A stretch of 64,000 nt of DNA from Methanobacteriota archaeon (GCA_020347565.1 CP070732.1:960847-1024846), one strand, 5' to 3'; counted from the stretch's first letter, positions 36,211 through 44,895 are shown. Made by a program: numbers and translations. Notes: a model not told the origin generated them from the letters alone.

Positions 36211-36726
36211 TTGACAGAAGCAAGGGAGCCAAAACCGGCGTTCACAAGAAAGGTCATCGAAGGAGGAGGCAGGACGGTCAATCTCTGCTTCCAATGCGGG
36301 ACGTGCACCGGAAGCTGCCCGTCCGGGAGACAGACGGCCTTCAGGATACGGAAGCTGGTCCGCAGGGCACAGCTGGGGTTCGAGGAGGACGTCCTGCCTT
36401 CGGACGATCTCTGGCTGTGCACGACGTGCTTCACGTGCTACGAGAGATGCCCGAGAGGCGTCGAGATAGTCGACATCGTCATGGCGCTGCGGAACCTGGC
36501 GGTCAGGGCGGGCCACATGGCCGAGCCGCACAGGAAGGTCGCGGAGCTGATATCGAAGACGGGGCACCTCGTCTCCCTGAGGGACGAGGACAAGGCCCTG
36601 AGGGGCAAGCTGGGGCTCGACGAGACGCCGCCGACCGTCTTCTCCGACACGAAGGCGCAGGAGGAGGTCGTGAAGATCGCGTCTATATGCGGCTTCGACA
36701 AGCTCATCGCAGAGGGGGGCAAGTGA
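36211..36726 (+). CDS. hdrC: Heterodisulfide reductase-like subunit C
   Basis: A 171-residue iron-sulfur protein with two [4Fe-4S] motifs (CFQCGTCTGSCP and CTTCFTCYERCP), as in HdrC. It passes electrons to HdrB. I start it at TTG 36211, preceded by GGTGAGAG; the longer form from 36145 would begin before the promoter. It is followed one base later by hdrB. No hdrA is next to it. The pair could serve a methanogenic CoM-CoB heterodisulfide reductase or an Hdr-like complex of a non-methanogen. Confidence 0.85.
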   Translation: MTEAREPKPAFTRKVIEGGGRTVNLCFQCGTCTGSCPSGRQTAFRIRKLVRRAQLGFEEDVLPSDDLWLCTTCFTCYERCPRGVEIVDIVMALRNLAVRAGHMAEPHRKVAELISKTGHLVSLRDEDKALRGKLGLDETPPTVFSDTKAQEEVVKIASICGFDKLIAEGGK

Positions 36727-36727
36727 G

Positions 36728-37579
36728 ATGGCCAAGTACGGATTCTTCTTGGGATGCATCATGCCGCTCAGGTACCCCGGCATCGAGAGCTCGACCCGGA
36801 CCGTCGCGGAGACGCTCGGCATCGAGCTGGTCGACCTGAACGGCGCGAGCTGCTGTCCCGCGCCCGGAGTCATGAGGTCTTTCGACCAGACGTATTGGAT
36901 GGCCGTCGCCGCGAGGAACCTAGCGATCGCCGAGAAGATGGGCGTTGACATCGTGACTATATGCAACGGCTGCTTTGACACGCTGTTCGAGGTGGCCCAC
37001 AAGCTGAACCACGACGAGGAGCTCAGAGCCAAGGTCAACAAGATACTCAAGGAGGCCTCTGGCATGGAGTACGGGGGCACCGTCAACGTCAGGCACTTCG
37101 TGGAGCTGCTCTACAAGGACGTCGGTGTCGATGCAATACAGGCGAAGGTGAAGGGCGGGAGGAAGCTCAAGGCCGCGGTGCACTACGGTTGCCACTTCCT
37201 CAAGCCGAGCAACATAAAGAATATCGACGACGCGGAGAGGCCGCACATATTCGACGACCTCGTCGAGGCCGCCGGGATGGAGAGCCTCGAGTACAAGGAC
37301 AAGGGCAGCTGCTGCGGCGCCGGCGGAGGCGTGAGGGCGAGGACCCCGGACGTGGCGCTGAAGATGACGAAGGAGAACCTGGACAACATGACCGATGCCG
37401 GCGCCGAGGTCATCGTGGACTGCTGTCCGTTCTGCCACCTTCAGTACGACGTCAGCCAGCCGCAGCTCAAGGAGTACAGCATACCGGTGCTGCACCTGTC
37501 GCAACTGCTCGGCCTGGCCTTCGGCCTTGAGAAGGACAAGCTGGGGCTCGAGAGCCACAAGGTGAAGGTAGAGCTCTGA
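36728..37579 (+). CDS. hdrB: Heterodisulfide reductase-like subunit B
   Basis: A 283-residue protein with two CCG domains: GCIMPLRYP...ASCCPAPG...CNGC, and YGCHFLKPS...GSCCGAGG...CCPFCH. In HdrB these bind the two non-cubane [4Fe-4S] clusters that cleave disulfides, and all these cysteines are intact. It begins just after hdrC and ends 20 bases before a small unknown gene. The substrate in this organism cannot be known without seeing the rest of the metabolism. Confidence 0.88.
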   Translation: MAKYGFFLGCIMPLRYPGIESSTRTVAETLGIELVDLNGASCCPAPGVMRSFDQTYWMAVAARNLAIAEKMGVDIVTICNGCFDTLFEVAHKLNHDEELRAKVNKILKEASGMEYGGTVNVRHFVELLYKDVGVDAIQAKVKGGRKLKAAVHYGCHFLKPSNIKNIDDAERPHIFDDLVEAAGMESLEYKDKGSCCGAGGGVRARTPDVALKMTKENLDNMTDAGAEVIVDCCPFCHLQYDVSQPQLKEYSIPVLHLSQLLGLAFGLEKDKLGLESHKVKVEL

Positions 37580-37599
37580 AACCCTGGAGGCGTCCGGAG

Positions 37600-37869
37600 A
37601 TGCACGTCGCGAGGCTGGTTGCGATCACGGAGGTCCGCAATGTGCCTCCGGACATCCGACCCTTCGTGGATTTCCGCGCCGCGATGGAGGAGCGCGAGGT
37701 CGATGAGGACGAGAAGGTGGCCATACTCGTCATCGAGACCACGAGCTGCTACATACCAGTGTTCCTGAGAGACCCGGTCGGACTGAAGGAGCTCGAGGAC
37801 CGGCTCGCGGAGCAGGACGCGAAGCTCGCGGCCGACTCCAGAGACGCCCTGGCACAGCACCTCGCATAG
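37600..37869 (+). CDS. Small acidic hypothetical protein (89 aa)
   Basis: Begins MHVARLVAITEVRNVPPDIR, 20 bases after hdrB, with CTGGAGG upstream. The product is acidic with alternating strand and helix and ends AADSRDALAQHLA. No family recognised. Its position suggests co-transcription with hdrCB. Confidence 0.5.
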   Translation: MHVARLVAITEVRNVPPDIRPFVDFRAAMEEREVDEDEKVAILVIETTSCYIPVFLRDPVGLKELEDRLAEQDAKLAADSRDALAQHLA

Positions 37870-37936
37870 GGCGGCGAACGGACAAGTTCATTATGTCGGT
37901 CCGCTTTCCGGGTGACGACGACGCTGGTGACCGGCG

Positions 37937-38074
37937 ATGAGAAGACGCTACAAGTGCTTTGTGTGTGGCAGGCTGTACGACAGCGAAACGCGCGCCACGG
38001 AGTGCCACGGCGCGCCGGTCCAGTCCGTGAAGGAAGACGAGAGGCGGCGCAAGCCGAGATTCCTCGGAAACTGA
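37937..38074 (+). CDS. 45-residue zinc-finger protein
   Basis: A very short gene. ATG 37937 has GGTGA about 8 bases upstream, and the frame encodes RRRYKCFVCGRLYDSETRAT then ECHG, a C-x2-C...C-H zinc knuckle, with a basic C-terminus (DERRRKPRFLGN). The strong ribosome binding site and complete metal motif make it credible. Function unknown; perhaps nucleic-acid binding. Confidence 0.55.
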   Translation: MRRRYKCFVCGRLYDSETRATECHGAPVQSVKEDERRRKPRFLGN

Positions 38075-38087
38075 GCGCGACGACGCC

Positions 38088-38096
38088 CTTTTTACA
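38088..38096 (+). promoter_or_regulatory. TATA box of the M20 peptidase gene
   Basis: CTTTTTACA, about 35 bases before ATG 38129. Confidence 0.45.
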
Positions 38097-38128
38097 TCCG
38101 GGAAGAGGCCGCAGCAGGGGACGAGAAG

Positions 38129-39532
38129 ATGTCGATAGAGTCGTTGCATGCCGAGATAGACAGACTCTGGCCGAAGCACCTGAGCGAGACCAGGAGGATG
38201 CTGAGGATCCCTAGCGTGTCGATGACGGGAGAGGGTATACAGGAGACCGCCGAGGCGCTATCCGAGATGCTCTCGGAAATGGGAACGAAGGCCAGGCTTT
38301 TCAGGGCTGGGCCCAAGAGCCACCCGCTTGTCGCCGGCCGACTGGACGTCGGGGCGAAGAGAACGGGAATAGTCTACGGGATGTACGATGTGCAGCCAGT
38401 AGGCGACCTGGAAGCGTGGGACCACCCGCCGTTCGAAGCGACCATAGTCAGGAAGAAGCCACACGGTGAGGTGCTGATAAACCGAGGGGTCTGCAACTCC
38501 AAGGGATCGCTGGTCGGCAACCTGCTGGCCTTCAAGACGATGCTCGATAAGGGGGAGCTTCCCGTCAACCTTGAGTTCGTTCTGGAGGGAGAGGAGGAGC
38601 TCGGCGGGCCCAGCTTTCCGAAATACATACACAAGAACAAGGCGAAGCTGTCGAAGGCGGATTTCGCTCTCGGCCTGGACTACGGAGAGAACTCCAAGGG
38701 CGTGCCGATGATAGCCCTCGGGCTGAAGGGGTGCGTCTACTTCGACCTCACAGTCAGGGGATCGGAGAGGGGAGGGCCCACGAAGGGCGAGATTCACAGC
38801 AGCGACGCTGTGATAGTCGAGAGCCCGGTCTGGAGGCTTGTGAAGGCGCTCAACACCCTCGTCGACGAGGACCAGGATCCCGCGGTCGACGGACTGTGGG
38901 ACAGCGTACGCGAGCCCTCCGAAGAGGATTTGGCGCTGCTGAAGAAGCTTGTGAAGGTCTTCGACGCGGAATCCTATGCCGGCGACATAGGCGTGAAGCG
39001 GTTCAAGGTGAAGGGTTCGAAGCAGAAGCTCCTTAGGAAGTACCTCTTCGAACCGTCGCTGAACATCGACGGCGTGATAGCGGGATACACGGAGGAGGGC
39101 ACGAAGACCGTCCTCCCGGACAGTGCCAAGGCCAAGATAGACGTCCGCCTCGTTCCCGATATGACCATAGAGGAGACGCGCGCCAAGATCATGGCGCACC
39201 TGCGGAGGCGCGGCTTCACGGACATCGAGATGAGGAACTACGAGGACTACCCCTGGTCCAAGGTGTCCGTAAACGAGACGATATCGCAGGCGTCCATAGC
39301 GGCGATGAGGTACCACGGCAAGGAGCCTGAGGTCTGGCCGCTGACCGCGGGGTCCGCGCCGTTCTACCTGTTCGACCAGGTTCTGGGGATCCCGTGGGGA
39401 GGCGCTGGCCTCGGACACGCGGGCCGGCCGCACGCCCCGAACGAGTACGCTGTCGTCAAAGGCATGAAGGACTTCGAGAAGAGTGCGATAACCCTGGTAT
39501 GCAAGTATGTCGAGATGGCGGACTGCGGCTAG
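38129..39532 (+). CDS. M20-family metallopeptidase, first zinc ligand substituted
   Basis: A 467-residue carnosinase/DapE-like peptidase. Most zinc-site motifs are present (EGEEELGGPSF, GLDYGEN, HAPNEY at the end, and a dimerisation domain between). But the first ligand motif, normally GHxDVQP, reads VYGMYDVQPVG, with Met replacing His. The DNA is unambiguous there (GGG ATG TAC GAT). It may use one metal or have altered activity. ATG 38129 fits the predicted promoter. It would otherwise hydrolyse dipeptides or N-acyl amino acids. Confidence 0.82.
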   Translation: MSIESLHAEIDRLWPKHLSETRRMLRIPSVSMTGEGIQETAEALSEMLSEMGTKARLFRAGPKSHPLVAGRLDVGAKRTGIVYGMYDVQPVGDLEAWDHPPFEATIVRKKPHGEVLINRGVCNSKGSLVGNLLAFKTMLDKGELPVNLEFVLEGEEELGGPSFPKYIHKNKAKLSKADFALGLDYGENSKGVPMIALGLKGCVYFDLTVRGSERGGPTKGEIHSSDAVIVESPVWRLVKALNTLVDEDQDPAVDGLWDSVREPSEEDLALLKKLVKVFDAESYAGDIGVKRFKVKGSKQKLLRKYLFEPSLNIDGVIAGYTEEGTKTVLPDSAKAKIDVRLVPDMTIEETRAKIMAHLRRRGFTDIEMRNYEDYPWSKVSVNETISQASIAAMRYHGKEPEVWPLTAGSAPFYLFDQVLGIPWGGAGLGHAGRPHAPNEYAVVKGMKDFEKSAITLVCKYVEMADCG

Positions 39533-39617
39533 GGCGACGGAATCCGGCGAATACGCGTTCGACGCGACAGCCAGCGTGTCCGAGCAGGCACTTGCTCGCG
39601 CGTCGCCTTCACGGCAA

Positions 39618-39628
39618 GCTTAAAATAC
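39618..39628 (+). promoter_or_regulatory. TATA box of the eS1 gene
   Basis: GCTTAAAATAC, about 50 bases before ATG 39678, in a 145-base spacer. Confidence 0.55.
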
Positions 39629-39677
39629 GGAAATCCATTATCCAGCCTGCTCGGCCGATTGCTCAGAGAGGTATCAA

Positions 39678-40466
39678 ATGGCTCAGAAGACCAGGACGGC
39701 GGCCAAGAAGGTCAAGGACAAGTGGCGTGTGAAGGAGTGGTACAAGGTCTACGCCCCAGATATGTTCAGCCGCATGCAGCTGGGGGAGACGCCTGCGGAG
39801 GGCCCCGACCTCCTTGCCGGCAGGGTGACGGAGGCCACGGTCCAGGACCTGACAGGGGACTTCTCGAAGATGCACATCAAGCTGAAGTTCAAGGTGCACG
39901 ACGTGAGAGGGCTCGACGTCCACACCATGTTCGCCGGGCACGACCTCACTAGCGACTACGTCAGGAGGCTCACGAGGAGGAAGCGGACCAAGACGGACAC
40001 CGTCGTGAAGGTCGCGACGAAGGACGGTTGGGAGCTGGTCGTGAAACCCATGGCCGTCTCCGAGCAGCGCATACAGGCGTCCCAGGAGACGGCGATAAGG
40101 ACCATAATGGACGAGGAGGTTCGGAGGGTCGCGTCCGAGTCGACGATCGGCGAGTTCGTGAAGAAGCTCATAATGGGGGATCTCTCCCGGGCGGTATCGG
40201 ACGCGTCGAGGAAGATCGTGCCCATCAAGAGGATAGAGATACGCAGGAGCGAGGTCACTGGAATAGGCAGGCTGCCGGAACCGGGCGACGAGACCCCGAT
40301 AAACGCCCCGGAACCGAAGGAGGAGGCTCCGGAGGAGGAGACACCCAAGGCAGACGACGAGCCGGAGAGTAAGGCCGAAGGGGCCGAGCCCGAGGCAGAG
40401 AAGGGGGCTCCTGCTGAGACGGAGACGACGGAGGAGAAGGCCTCGGAGGGAGAGGAGAAGGGGTAG
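39678..40466 (+). CDS. rps3ae: 30S ribosomal protein S3Ae (eS1)
   Basis: A 262-residue archaeal/eukaryotic small-subunit protein eS1. The N-terminal AQKTRTAAKKVKDKWRVKEW and WYKVYAPDMFSRMQLGETP are typical, as are GRVTEATVQDLTGD and TKTDTVVKVATKDGW. The last 60 residues are a long Glu/Pro/Ala-rich acidic tail not found in most relatives. It is followed by the tRNA-Met gene. The tail might tune ribosome interactions in a salty or unusual cytoplasm; this is speculation. Confidence 0.93.
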   Translation: MAQKTRTAAKKVKDKWRVKEWYKVYAPDMFSRMQLGETPAEGPDLLAGRVTEATVQDLTGDFSKMHIKLKFKVHDVRGLDVHTMFAGHDLTSDYVRRLTRRKRTKTDTVVKVATKDGWELVVKPMAVSEQRIQASQETAIRTIMDEEVRRVASESTIGEFVKKLIMGDLSRAVSDASRKIVPIKRIEIRRSEVTGIGRLPEPGDETPINAPEPKEEAPEEETPKADDEPESKAEGAEPEAEKGAPAETETTEEKASEGEEKG

Positions 40467-40512
40467 GCGGATCCGCCCCTGCTCCGTCGCATGCTATCAG
40501 TTGTACGCAAAT

Positions 40513-40620
40513 GTCGGGGTGGCTCAGCCTGGTGGAGCGTCGGACTCATAGGGAGTTCTTCTGACCAGATGCTCCTCGGACATCCGAAGGTCACGGGTTC
40601 GAACCCCGTCCCCGACACCA
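40513..40620 (+). tRNA. Elongator tRNA-Met (CAU) with intron, CCA encoded
   Basis: Acceptor GTCGGGG/CCCCGAC, D-arm, T-arm ACGGG-TTCGAAC-CCCGT and anticodon stem TCGGA/TCCGA are all visible. The anticodon CAT is at 40547-40549. A 31-base intron at 40551-40581 sits in the canonical position after base 37. The mature 3' CCA is encoded at 40618-40620. The acceptor and arms match archaeal elongator tRNA-Met; a tRNA-Ile2 needing C34 modification is the alternative. Confidence 0.85.
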
Positions 40621-40660
40621 TTATCGAGGGGCAGCGTGTTCACGGTTCCCTTGGGAGGCG

Positions 40661-41920
40661 GTGAGGACGAGGGTCATAATATACACCGGCAAGGGCGGCG
40701 TGGGCAAGACCTCGATTGCCGCCGCCACGGCGATCAGGTCCGCCGAGATGGGGCACCGAACGGTCGTGATAAGCACCGACTCGGCCCACAGCCTTTCCGA
40801 CTCACTCGATATGCAACTGAGCGGGAAGCTCAAGCGCATAGATGACAACCTCGATGGCATAGCGGTCGACATGCAGCTGGAGCTGGAGACGCGCTGGAAG
40901 GAGATACAGACCTACTTCTCGGACTTCCTCGCGTCGCAGGGGATGGACGGCGTGACGGCGAAGGAGATGGCCGTCTTCCCCGGGATGGAGCTCATGTCGG
41001 CGCTGTTCTACGTCGAGGAGTTCCACAGGGAGGGCTCCTACGACGTTGTCATCATGGACACGGCCCCGACTGCGGACACGCTCCGACTCCTTGCCTTCCC
41101 TGACATAGCCAACTGGTACTTCGACCACCTGTTCCACATGGTGAAGAACGTCATAAGGATCGCGAGGGCGACGGTGGGGAGGCTGATGACTGCTCCGATA
41201 CCCTCGGAACGCTTCCTTGACGACCTCGAGAGCCTCAGGAAGCGGCTGATCGTCGTACGTGACTTGCTGACCGACCCGGAGATGACCTCGGTCAGGCTCG
41301 TGCTGAACCCGGAGCAGATGGTCATCACGGAGACGCAACGAGCATACACGTACCTGTGCATGTACGGCTACACCGTCGAAAGCCTGGTCATAAACAGGGT
41401 CATACCCGACGATCTCAAGGAACCGTTCTTCCAGGCCAGGCTCGAGGAGCAGAGGAGGCACCTGCGGACGATCGACGAGGTCTTCGCCCCGCTCAGGACC
41501 ATGAGGGCTCACCTCATGCCGAAGGAGGTGCTTGGCCAGGACGCGCTCCGCCTGCTGGCAGACGAGATCTTCGGAGACGACGACCCTTCGGCCACCTATT
41601 CCACCGAATCGCCGATGAAGATCTTCGAGAGGGGCGACGAGGTGGTCGTAGCGGTTAAGCTCCCATTCGTGATGAAACAGAAACTAGAGCTATATACGCG
41701 CAAGGATTTCCTCATGCTGCAGCTGGGGGCGTTCAAGAAGTCGATAAGCCTGCCATACGCGCTCTCGGGCAGGTCGGTGGTGAGCGCGGACCTCGAGGGC
41801 GAATGGCTGAACATAGTGTTCGAGGGTGAGGAGATTGGCAAGAAGAAAGGTCGAAGACGGCGTGGAAGCGGCGATAAGGCTGGAAAGGCACCTCGAAGAG
41901 ATAGCGACAAAGATGGCTAG
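40661..41920 (+). CDS. ArsA/Get3-family ATPase
   Basis: A 419-residue P-loop ATPase with the deviant Walker A GKGGVGKTS, STDSAHSLSD as switch I and DTAPTADTLRLLAFPD as switch II. Archaeal single-domain members are closer to Get3, which delivers tail-anchored membrane proteins, than to arsenite pumps, and no arsB or arsR gene is nearby. The last 100 residues form an extra domain (ERGDEVVVAVKLPFVMKQKL) like the alpha-crystallin-type extension known in some family members. The C-terminus is basic. GTG 40661 follows GGGAGGCG, 40 bases after tRNA-Met. Confidence 0.85.
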   Translation: MRTRVIIYTGKGGVGKTSIAAATAIRSAEMGHRTVVISTDSAHSLSDSLDMQLSGKLKRIDDNLDGIAVDMQLELETRWKEIQTYFSDFLASQGMDGVTAKEMAVFPGMELMSALFYVEEFHREGSYDVVIMDTAPTADTLRLLAFPDIANWYFDHLFHMVKNVIRIARATVGRLMTAPIPSERFLDDLESLRKRLIVVRDLLTDPEMTSVRLVLNPEQMVITETQRAYTYLCMYGYTVESLVINRVIPDDLKEPFFQARLEEQRRHLRTIDEVFAPLRTMRAHLMPKEVLGQDALRLLADEIFGDDDPSATYSTESPMKIFERGDEVVVAVKLPFVMKQKLELYTRKDFLMLQLGAFKKSISLPYALSGRSVVSADLEGEWLNIVFEGEEIGKKKGRRRRGSGDKAGKAPRRDSDKDG

Positions 41921-42158
41921 CGAGGAGACGATGACCCACTTCGTCAGCGCGGGCATGGAGGTCGTCCAGGCAGCCAACGCGGCGGTGGGCCAGCTGGATG
42001 TGCCCGAGGAGACGAAGGTGCGCATCCACAAGGCGGAGCGCGAGGTCCTGCTCGCCATGAGGGGCATGATAGATGCGGTCCTGACGGAGATCGACAAGGA
42101 GGTCCCGAAGGACGACCGGGAGCTGAAGAAGGTGCCCATCAAGCGGAAGTCGAAGTAG
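41835..42158 (+). CDS. Small helical protein overlapping get3 (107 aa)
   Basis: Lies in another frame over the last 86 bases of the Get3 gene. TTG 41835 is preceded by GGTGAGG four bases upstream, the best start; GTG 41826 and GTG 41862 are alternatives. The product is fully helical (EAAIRLERHLEEIATKMASE, TKVRIHKAEREVLLAMRGMI) with a basic end (KKVPIKRKSK). No family recognised. The overlap suggests coupled translation with Get3 and perhaps a shared role in membrane-protein targeting. Confidence 0.6.
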   Translation: MARRKVEDGVEAAIRLERHLEEIATKMASEETMTHFVSAGMEVVQAANAAVGQLDVPEETKVRIHKAEREVLLAMRGMIDAVLTEIDKEVPKDDRELKKVPIKRKSK

Positions 42159-42190
42159 ACCTCCGATATCGGCAATGCGCGAGTGATATA

Positions 42191-42199
42191 GCTTTATTA
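42191..42199 (+). promoter_or_regulatory. TATA box of the ferredoxin-AOR operon
   Basis: GCTTTATTA, about 52 bases before ATG 42251, which also has a GGAGG ribosome binding site. Confidence 0.5.
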
Positions 42200-42250
42200 C
42201 GTGTAGGACGTTGCATGCTCTGTCGAGTTGCCTGAAGGAGGCTGTGCGAG

Positions 42251-42697
42251 ATGCCCAAGATGTTGGTACCGTACCCGGACAAGTGCACGGGCTGCAGGTT
42301 CTGCGAGATGGCCTGCTCCCTGTTCCATGAGGGGAAAATAAACCATGCTGACGCGAGGCTCCAGGTGCACAAGGGGGACGTGAAGACGGACTTCCCGGTC
42401 GTGTGCACCAATTGCGTCGCCTGTGGTGAGGAGTGCTGCGTGAACGCGTGCCCGACGGAGGCGATATCGGTCGTGGACGGAATAGTGAAGGTGGACGAGG
42501 ACGAGTGCACCGCATGCGGTGAATGCGTGGAGGCATGCCCGTTCGGGGTGATGCGCATGGAGGAGACCGCCTTCAAGTGCGACCTGTGCGGCGGAGACCC
42601 CACATGCGTGAAGTTCTGCCCCATGGGGGCAATCAAGTACGAGGAGCCGAACGAGGCGCAGTACAACGTCGTGAAGAAGCTGCTGGAGGGCGTGTGA
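42251..42697 (+). CDS. Polyferredoxin, AOR electron partner
   Basis: A 148-residue iron-sulfur protein of the HycB/AOR-associated type with four cysteine groups: CTGCRFCEMAC, CTNCVACGEECCVNACP, CTACGECVEACP and CDLCGGDPTCVKFCP. It would hold up to four [4Fe-4S] clusters. It is two bases upstream of the AOR gene, so it most likely accepts the electrons AOR takes from aldehydes. ATG 42251 has GGAGG about 12 bases before it. Confidence 0.88.
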   Translation: MPKMLVPYPDKCTGCRFCEMACSLFHEGKINHADARLQVHKGDVKTDFPVVCTNCVACGEECCVNACPTEAISVVDGIVKVDEDECTACGECVEACPFGVMRMEETAFKCDLCGGDPTCVKFCPMGAIKYEEPNEAQYNVVKKLLEGV

Positions 42698-42699
42698 CC

Positions 42700-44529
42700 A
42701 TGAAGGCCTATCACGGGAGGATACTGAAGGTAGATCTGACGACGGGCAAGTCGTCGGTCAAGACCTTCGATGAGAAGTACGTGAGGAGCTACCTTGGAGG
42801 GCAGGGGTTCGCAGTCGAGCTCGTCTATCACGGCACCCCGGAGGGGACCGACGCCCTCGCCCCCGAGAGCGTCCTGGCCATGGCCGGTGGGCTGTTCGCC
42901 GGGTTCCCCGTGCCCACAGGCGGCAAGACCGCCTTCGCGGCCAAATCGCCGCAGACGGGCACGCTCGCAGAGAGCATAATGGGCGGGGTGATCGGTGCTG
43001 AGCTGAGGCATGCCGGTTACGATGCCCTGGAGATAGTTGGCAGGGCCGAGAAGCCGTCCTACCTGTTCATAAACGACGACACCGTCGAGGTGGAGGACGC
43101 CTCCGAGCTATGGGGCAAGAGCACTAGGGATGTCCCGAAGATGCTCAAGAAGGACCTCGGCTGGGACGTCAAGGTCGCCTGCATAGGCGTCGCTGGAGAG
43201 AGGCTCGTCAGGTTCGCGTGCATCGACTGCGAGGAGCGCCAGGCCGGAAGGGCCGGCCTGGGAGCCGTCATGGGGTCGAAGAACCTCAAGGCGATCGCGA
43301 TAAGGGGTGCTAAGGACCTCGAGCCGGCCGACCCGGGCGCGCTGCTCGAAATCGCCCTGAGGTACCAGAAGATCATGGAGGACGCCCCCTCGTTCAAGGA
43401 GGACACGGTCTACGGCACCGGGGAGTTCCTCGGGTGGATCAACAAGGAGAAGGGCGTGTTCCCGACGAGGAACTGGCAGCAGGGAGTGTTCGAGGAGAGG
43501 GAGGAGATCGACCCATACCACTGGGCGACGCGGTACGTGTCGAAGAACAAGGCGTGCTTCTCGTGCACGAAGCCCTGTGGGAAGCTGTTCGAGGTGAAGG
43601 ACGGCGAGTTCGCGGGCGTCGCCATCGACGGGCTGGAGTACGAGACGCTGTACTCGCTCGGCGGCGCGTGCGGCAACAGGAGCATCGAGGCGGCCGCGAA
43701 GGGCAACGAGATATGCGACGTCCTGGGCATGGACACGATATCGGCGGGCGTCACGATCGGCTTCGCCATGGAGCTCGTCCAGAGGGGTATCGTCACGGAG
43801 CAGGAGGCCGGGATGAAGCTCACCTTCGACAACGCCGAGGAGGCCATGCCGCGGATGCTGGAGCTCATGGGCAGGCGGGAAGGATTCGGGGATGTGCTCG
43901 CCGACGGCGTCAGGTGCGCCGCCGAGAGGATTGGCAAGGGGGCCGGCAGATACGCGATACACACGAAGGGCATGGAACCGCCCGCGTACGACGTCAGAGG
44001 CATGAAGGGCCACGGACTGGCATACATGACTTCCACGAGGGGCGCGTGCCACCTGCGCGCGGGCTTCTATGCCCCGGAGCTCGTGGGCAAGTTCTGGCGC
44101 TGGGAGGGTATAGACAGGCAGTCGCCGGAGGGCAAGGGCGCGATGGTCGCCACCATGGAGGACTTCATGTGCGTGTACGACTCCGTGGGCCTGTGCAAGT
44201 TCTCCAGGGGCTTCTTCCTGATAGAGAAGCTCTGCGAGGTCATCGAGGCGACCACGGGCCTCGAGTTCACGGAGGACGAACTGCTCAGAATCGGCGAGAG
44301 GATCCACAACATGAAGGGGCACTTCAACCACAGGGAGGGCGTGACCCGCAAGGACTGGCTGCTGCCCGTCAGGATAAGGGAGGAACCGATACCGGAGGGA
44401 CCGTCGAAAGGCAGCCTTATAACCAATGAGCAGATGAACAGCATGCTGGACGACTACATGAGGGCCCGCGGTTGGACGGACGACGGCGAGCCGAAAGCGG
44501 AGAAGCTCCGAGAGCTGGGCATATCCTGA
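42700..44529 (+). CDS. aor: Aldehyde:ferredoxin oxidoreductase (AOR family)
   Basis: A 609-residue tungsten enzyme of the AOR family, which oxidises aldehydes to acids with ferredoxin. The N-terminal YHGRILKVDLTTGK, AESIMGGVIGAELRHAGYDA and GPVMGSKNLKAI-like RAGLGAVMGSKNLKAI are pterin-binding motifs. The proximal cluster cysteines are CFSCTKPCG and the later C in YDSVGLCKF. It is coupled to the polyferredoxin upstream. The substrate aldehyde cannot be told. Length is normal. Confidence 0.92.
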   Translation: MKAYHGRILKVDLTTGKSSVKTFDEKYVRSYLGGQGFAVELVYHGTPEGTDALAPESVLAMAGGLFAGFPVPTGGKTAFAAKSPQTGTLAESIMGGVIGAELRHAGYDALEIVGRAEKPSYLFINDDTVEVEDASELWGKSTRDVPKMLKKDLGWDVKVACIGVAGERLVRFACIDCEERQAGRAGLGAVMGSKNLKAIAIRGAKDLEPADPGALLEIALRYQKIMEDAPSFKEDTVYGTGEFLGWINKEKGVFPTRNWQQGVFEEREEIDPYHWATRYVSKNKACFSCTKPCGKLFEVKDGEFAGVAIDGLEYETLYSLGGACGNRSIEAAAKGNEICDVLGMDTISAGVTIGFAMELVQRGIVTEQEAGMKLTFDNAEEAMPRMLELMGRREGFGDVLADGVRCAAERIGKGAGRYAIHTKGMEPPAYDVRGMKGHGLAYMTSTRGACHLRAGFYAPELVGKFWRWEGIDRQSPEGKGAMVATMEDFMCVYDSVGLCKFSRGFFLIEKLCEVIEATTGLEFTEDELLRIGERIHNMKGHFNHREGVTRKDWLLPVRIREEPIPEGPSKGSLITNEQMNSMLDDYMRARGWTDDGEPKAEKLRELGIS

Positions 44530-44541
44530 CGACCTGCTTCG

Positions 44542-44895
44542 TCAGATCAGTTTGATCGTCTCAGCCAGCTCCTCGAGCTTGGCCCTGGCGGCGTTGCAGT
44601 CCGCCTCGCGCGGCATGACGGCGACGATGAGCGCTTTTCTACCAGCGCCCACCAGGATCATGGTCGAGTCCTCGCTGTCGACGACGACGCCGTTCGGCGT
44701 GCCCGTCTTGAGCTCGGAGTGGGCGGTCGACGCGGCGCCCAGGAGGGTCGCGCACATGATGCCGAACGTCTCGCTCGACACGTCCTCAGGTATATCGCCT
44801 GCCATGATAAGTCCGTCCCTGCTGACGATCGCCGAGGCGAACGCGCCGAACTCATGCCTGAGAGCGCGAAGCGCAGGCTTCAGTTCCGTTTCAAT
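44542..44895 (-). CDS. Roadblock/LC7-domain protein (MglB-like), unusual start
   Basis: The domain (ALRHEFGAFASAIVSRDGLI, IMCATLLGAASTAHSE, MILVGAGRKALIVAVM) is a full-length roadblock of about 117 residues only if translation begins near 44895. There the codon is ATT, overlapping the V4R stop as ATTGA, or CTG at 44883; the first ATG is at 44805, inside the domain. GGAGAGG lies just upstream. Either a rare start codon is used or the assembly has a base error. Roadblock proteins act as partners or GAPs of small GTPases (MglB-MglA). The V4R gene upstream is in the same operon. Confidence 0.72.
   Translation of the reverse strand: METELKPALRALRHEFGAFASAIVSRDGLIMAGDIPEDVSSETFGIMCATLLGAASTAHSELKTGTPNGVVVDSEDSTMILVGAGRKALIVAVMPREADCNAARAKLEELAETIKLI

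Noticed and set aside
36211-37579. HdrCB taken as proof of a methanogen.
   Set aside because: Hdr-like subunits also occur in non-methanogens, and no mcr, mtr or hdrA gene is in view.
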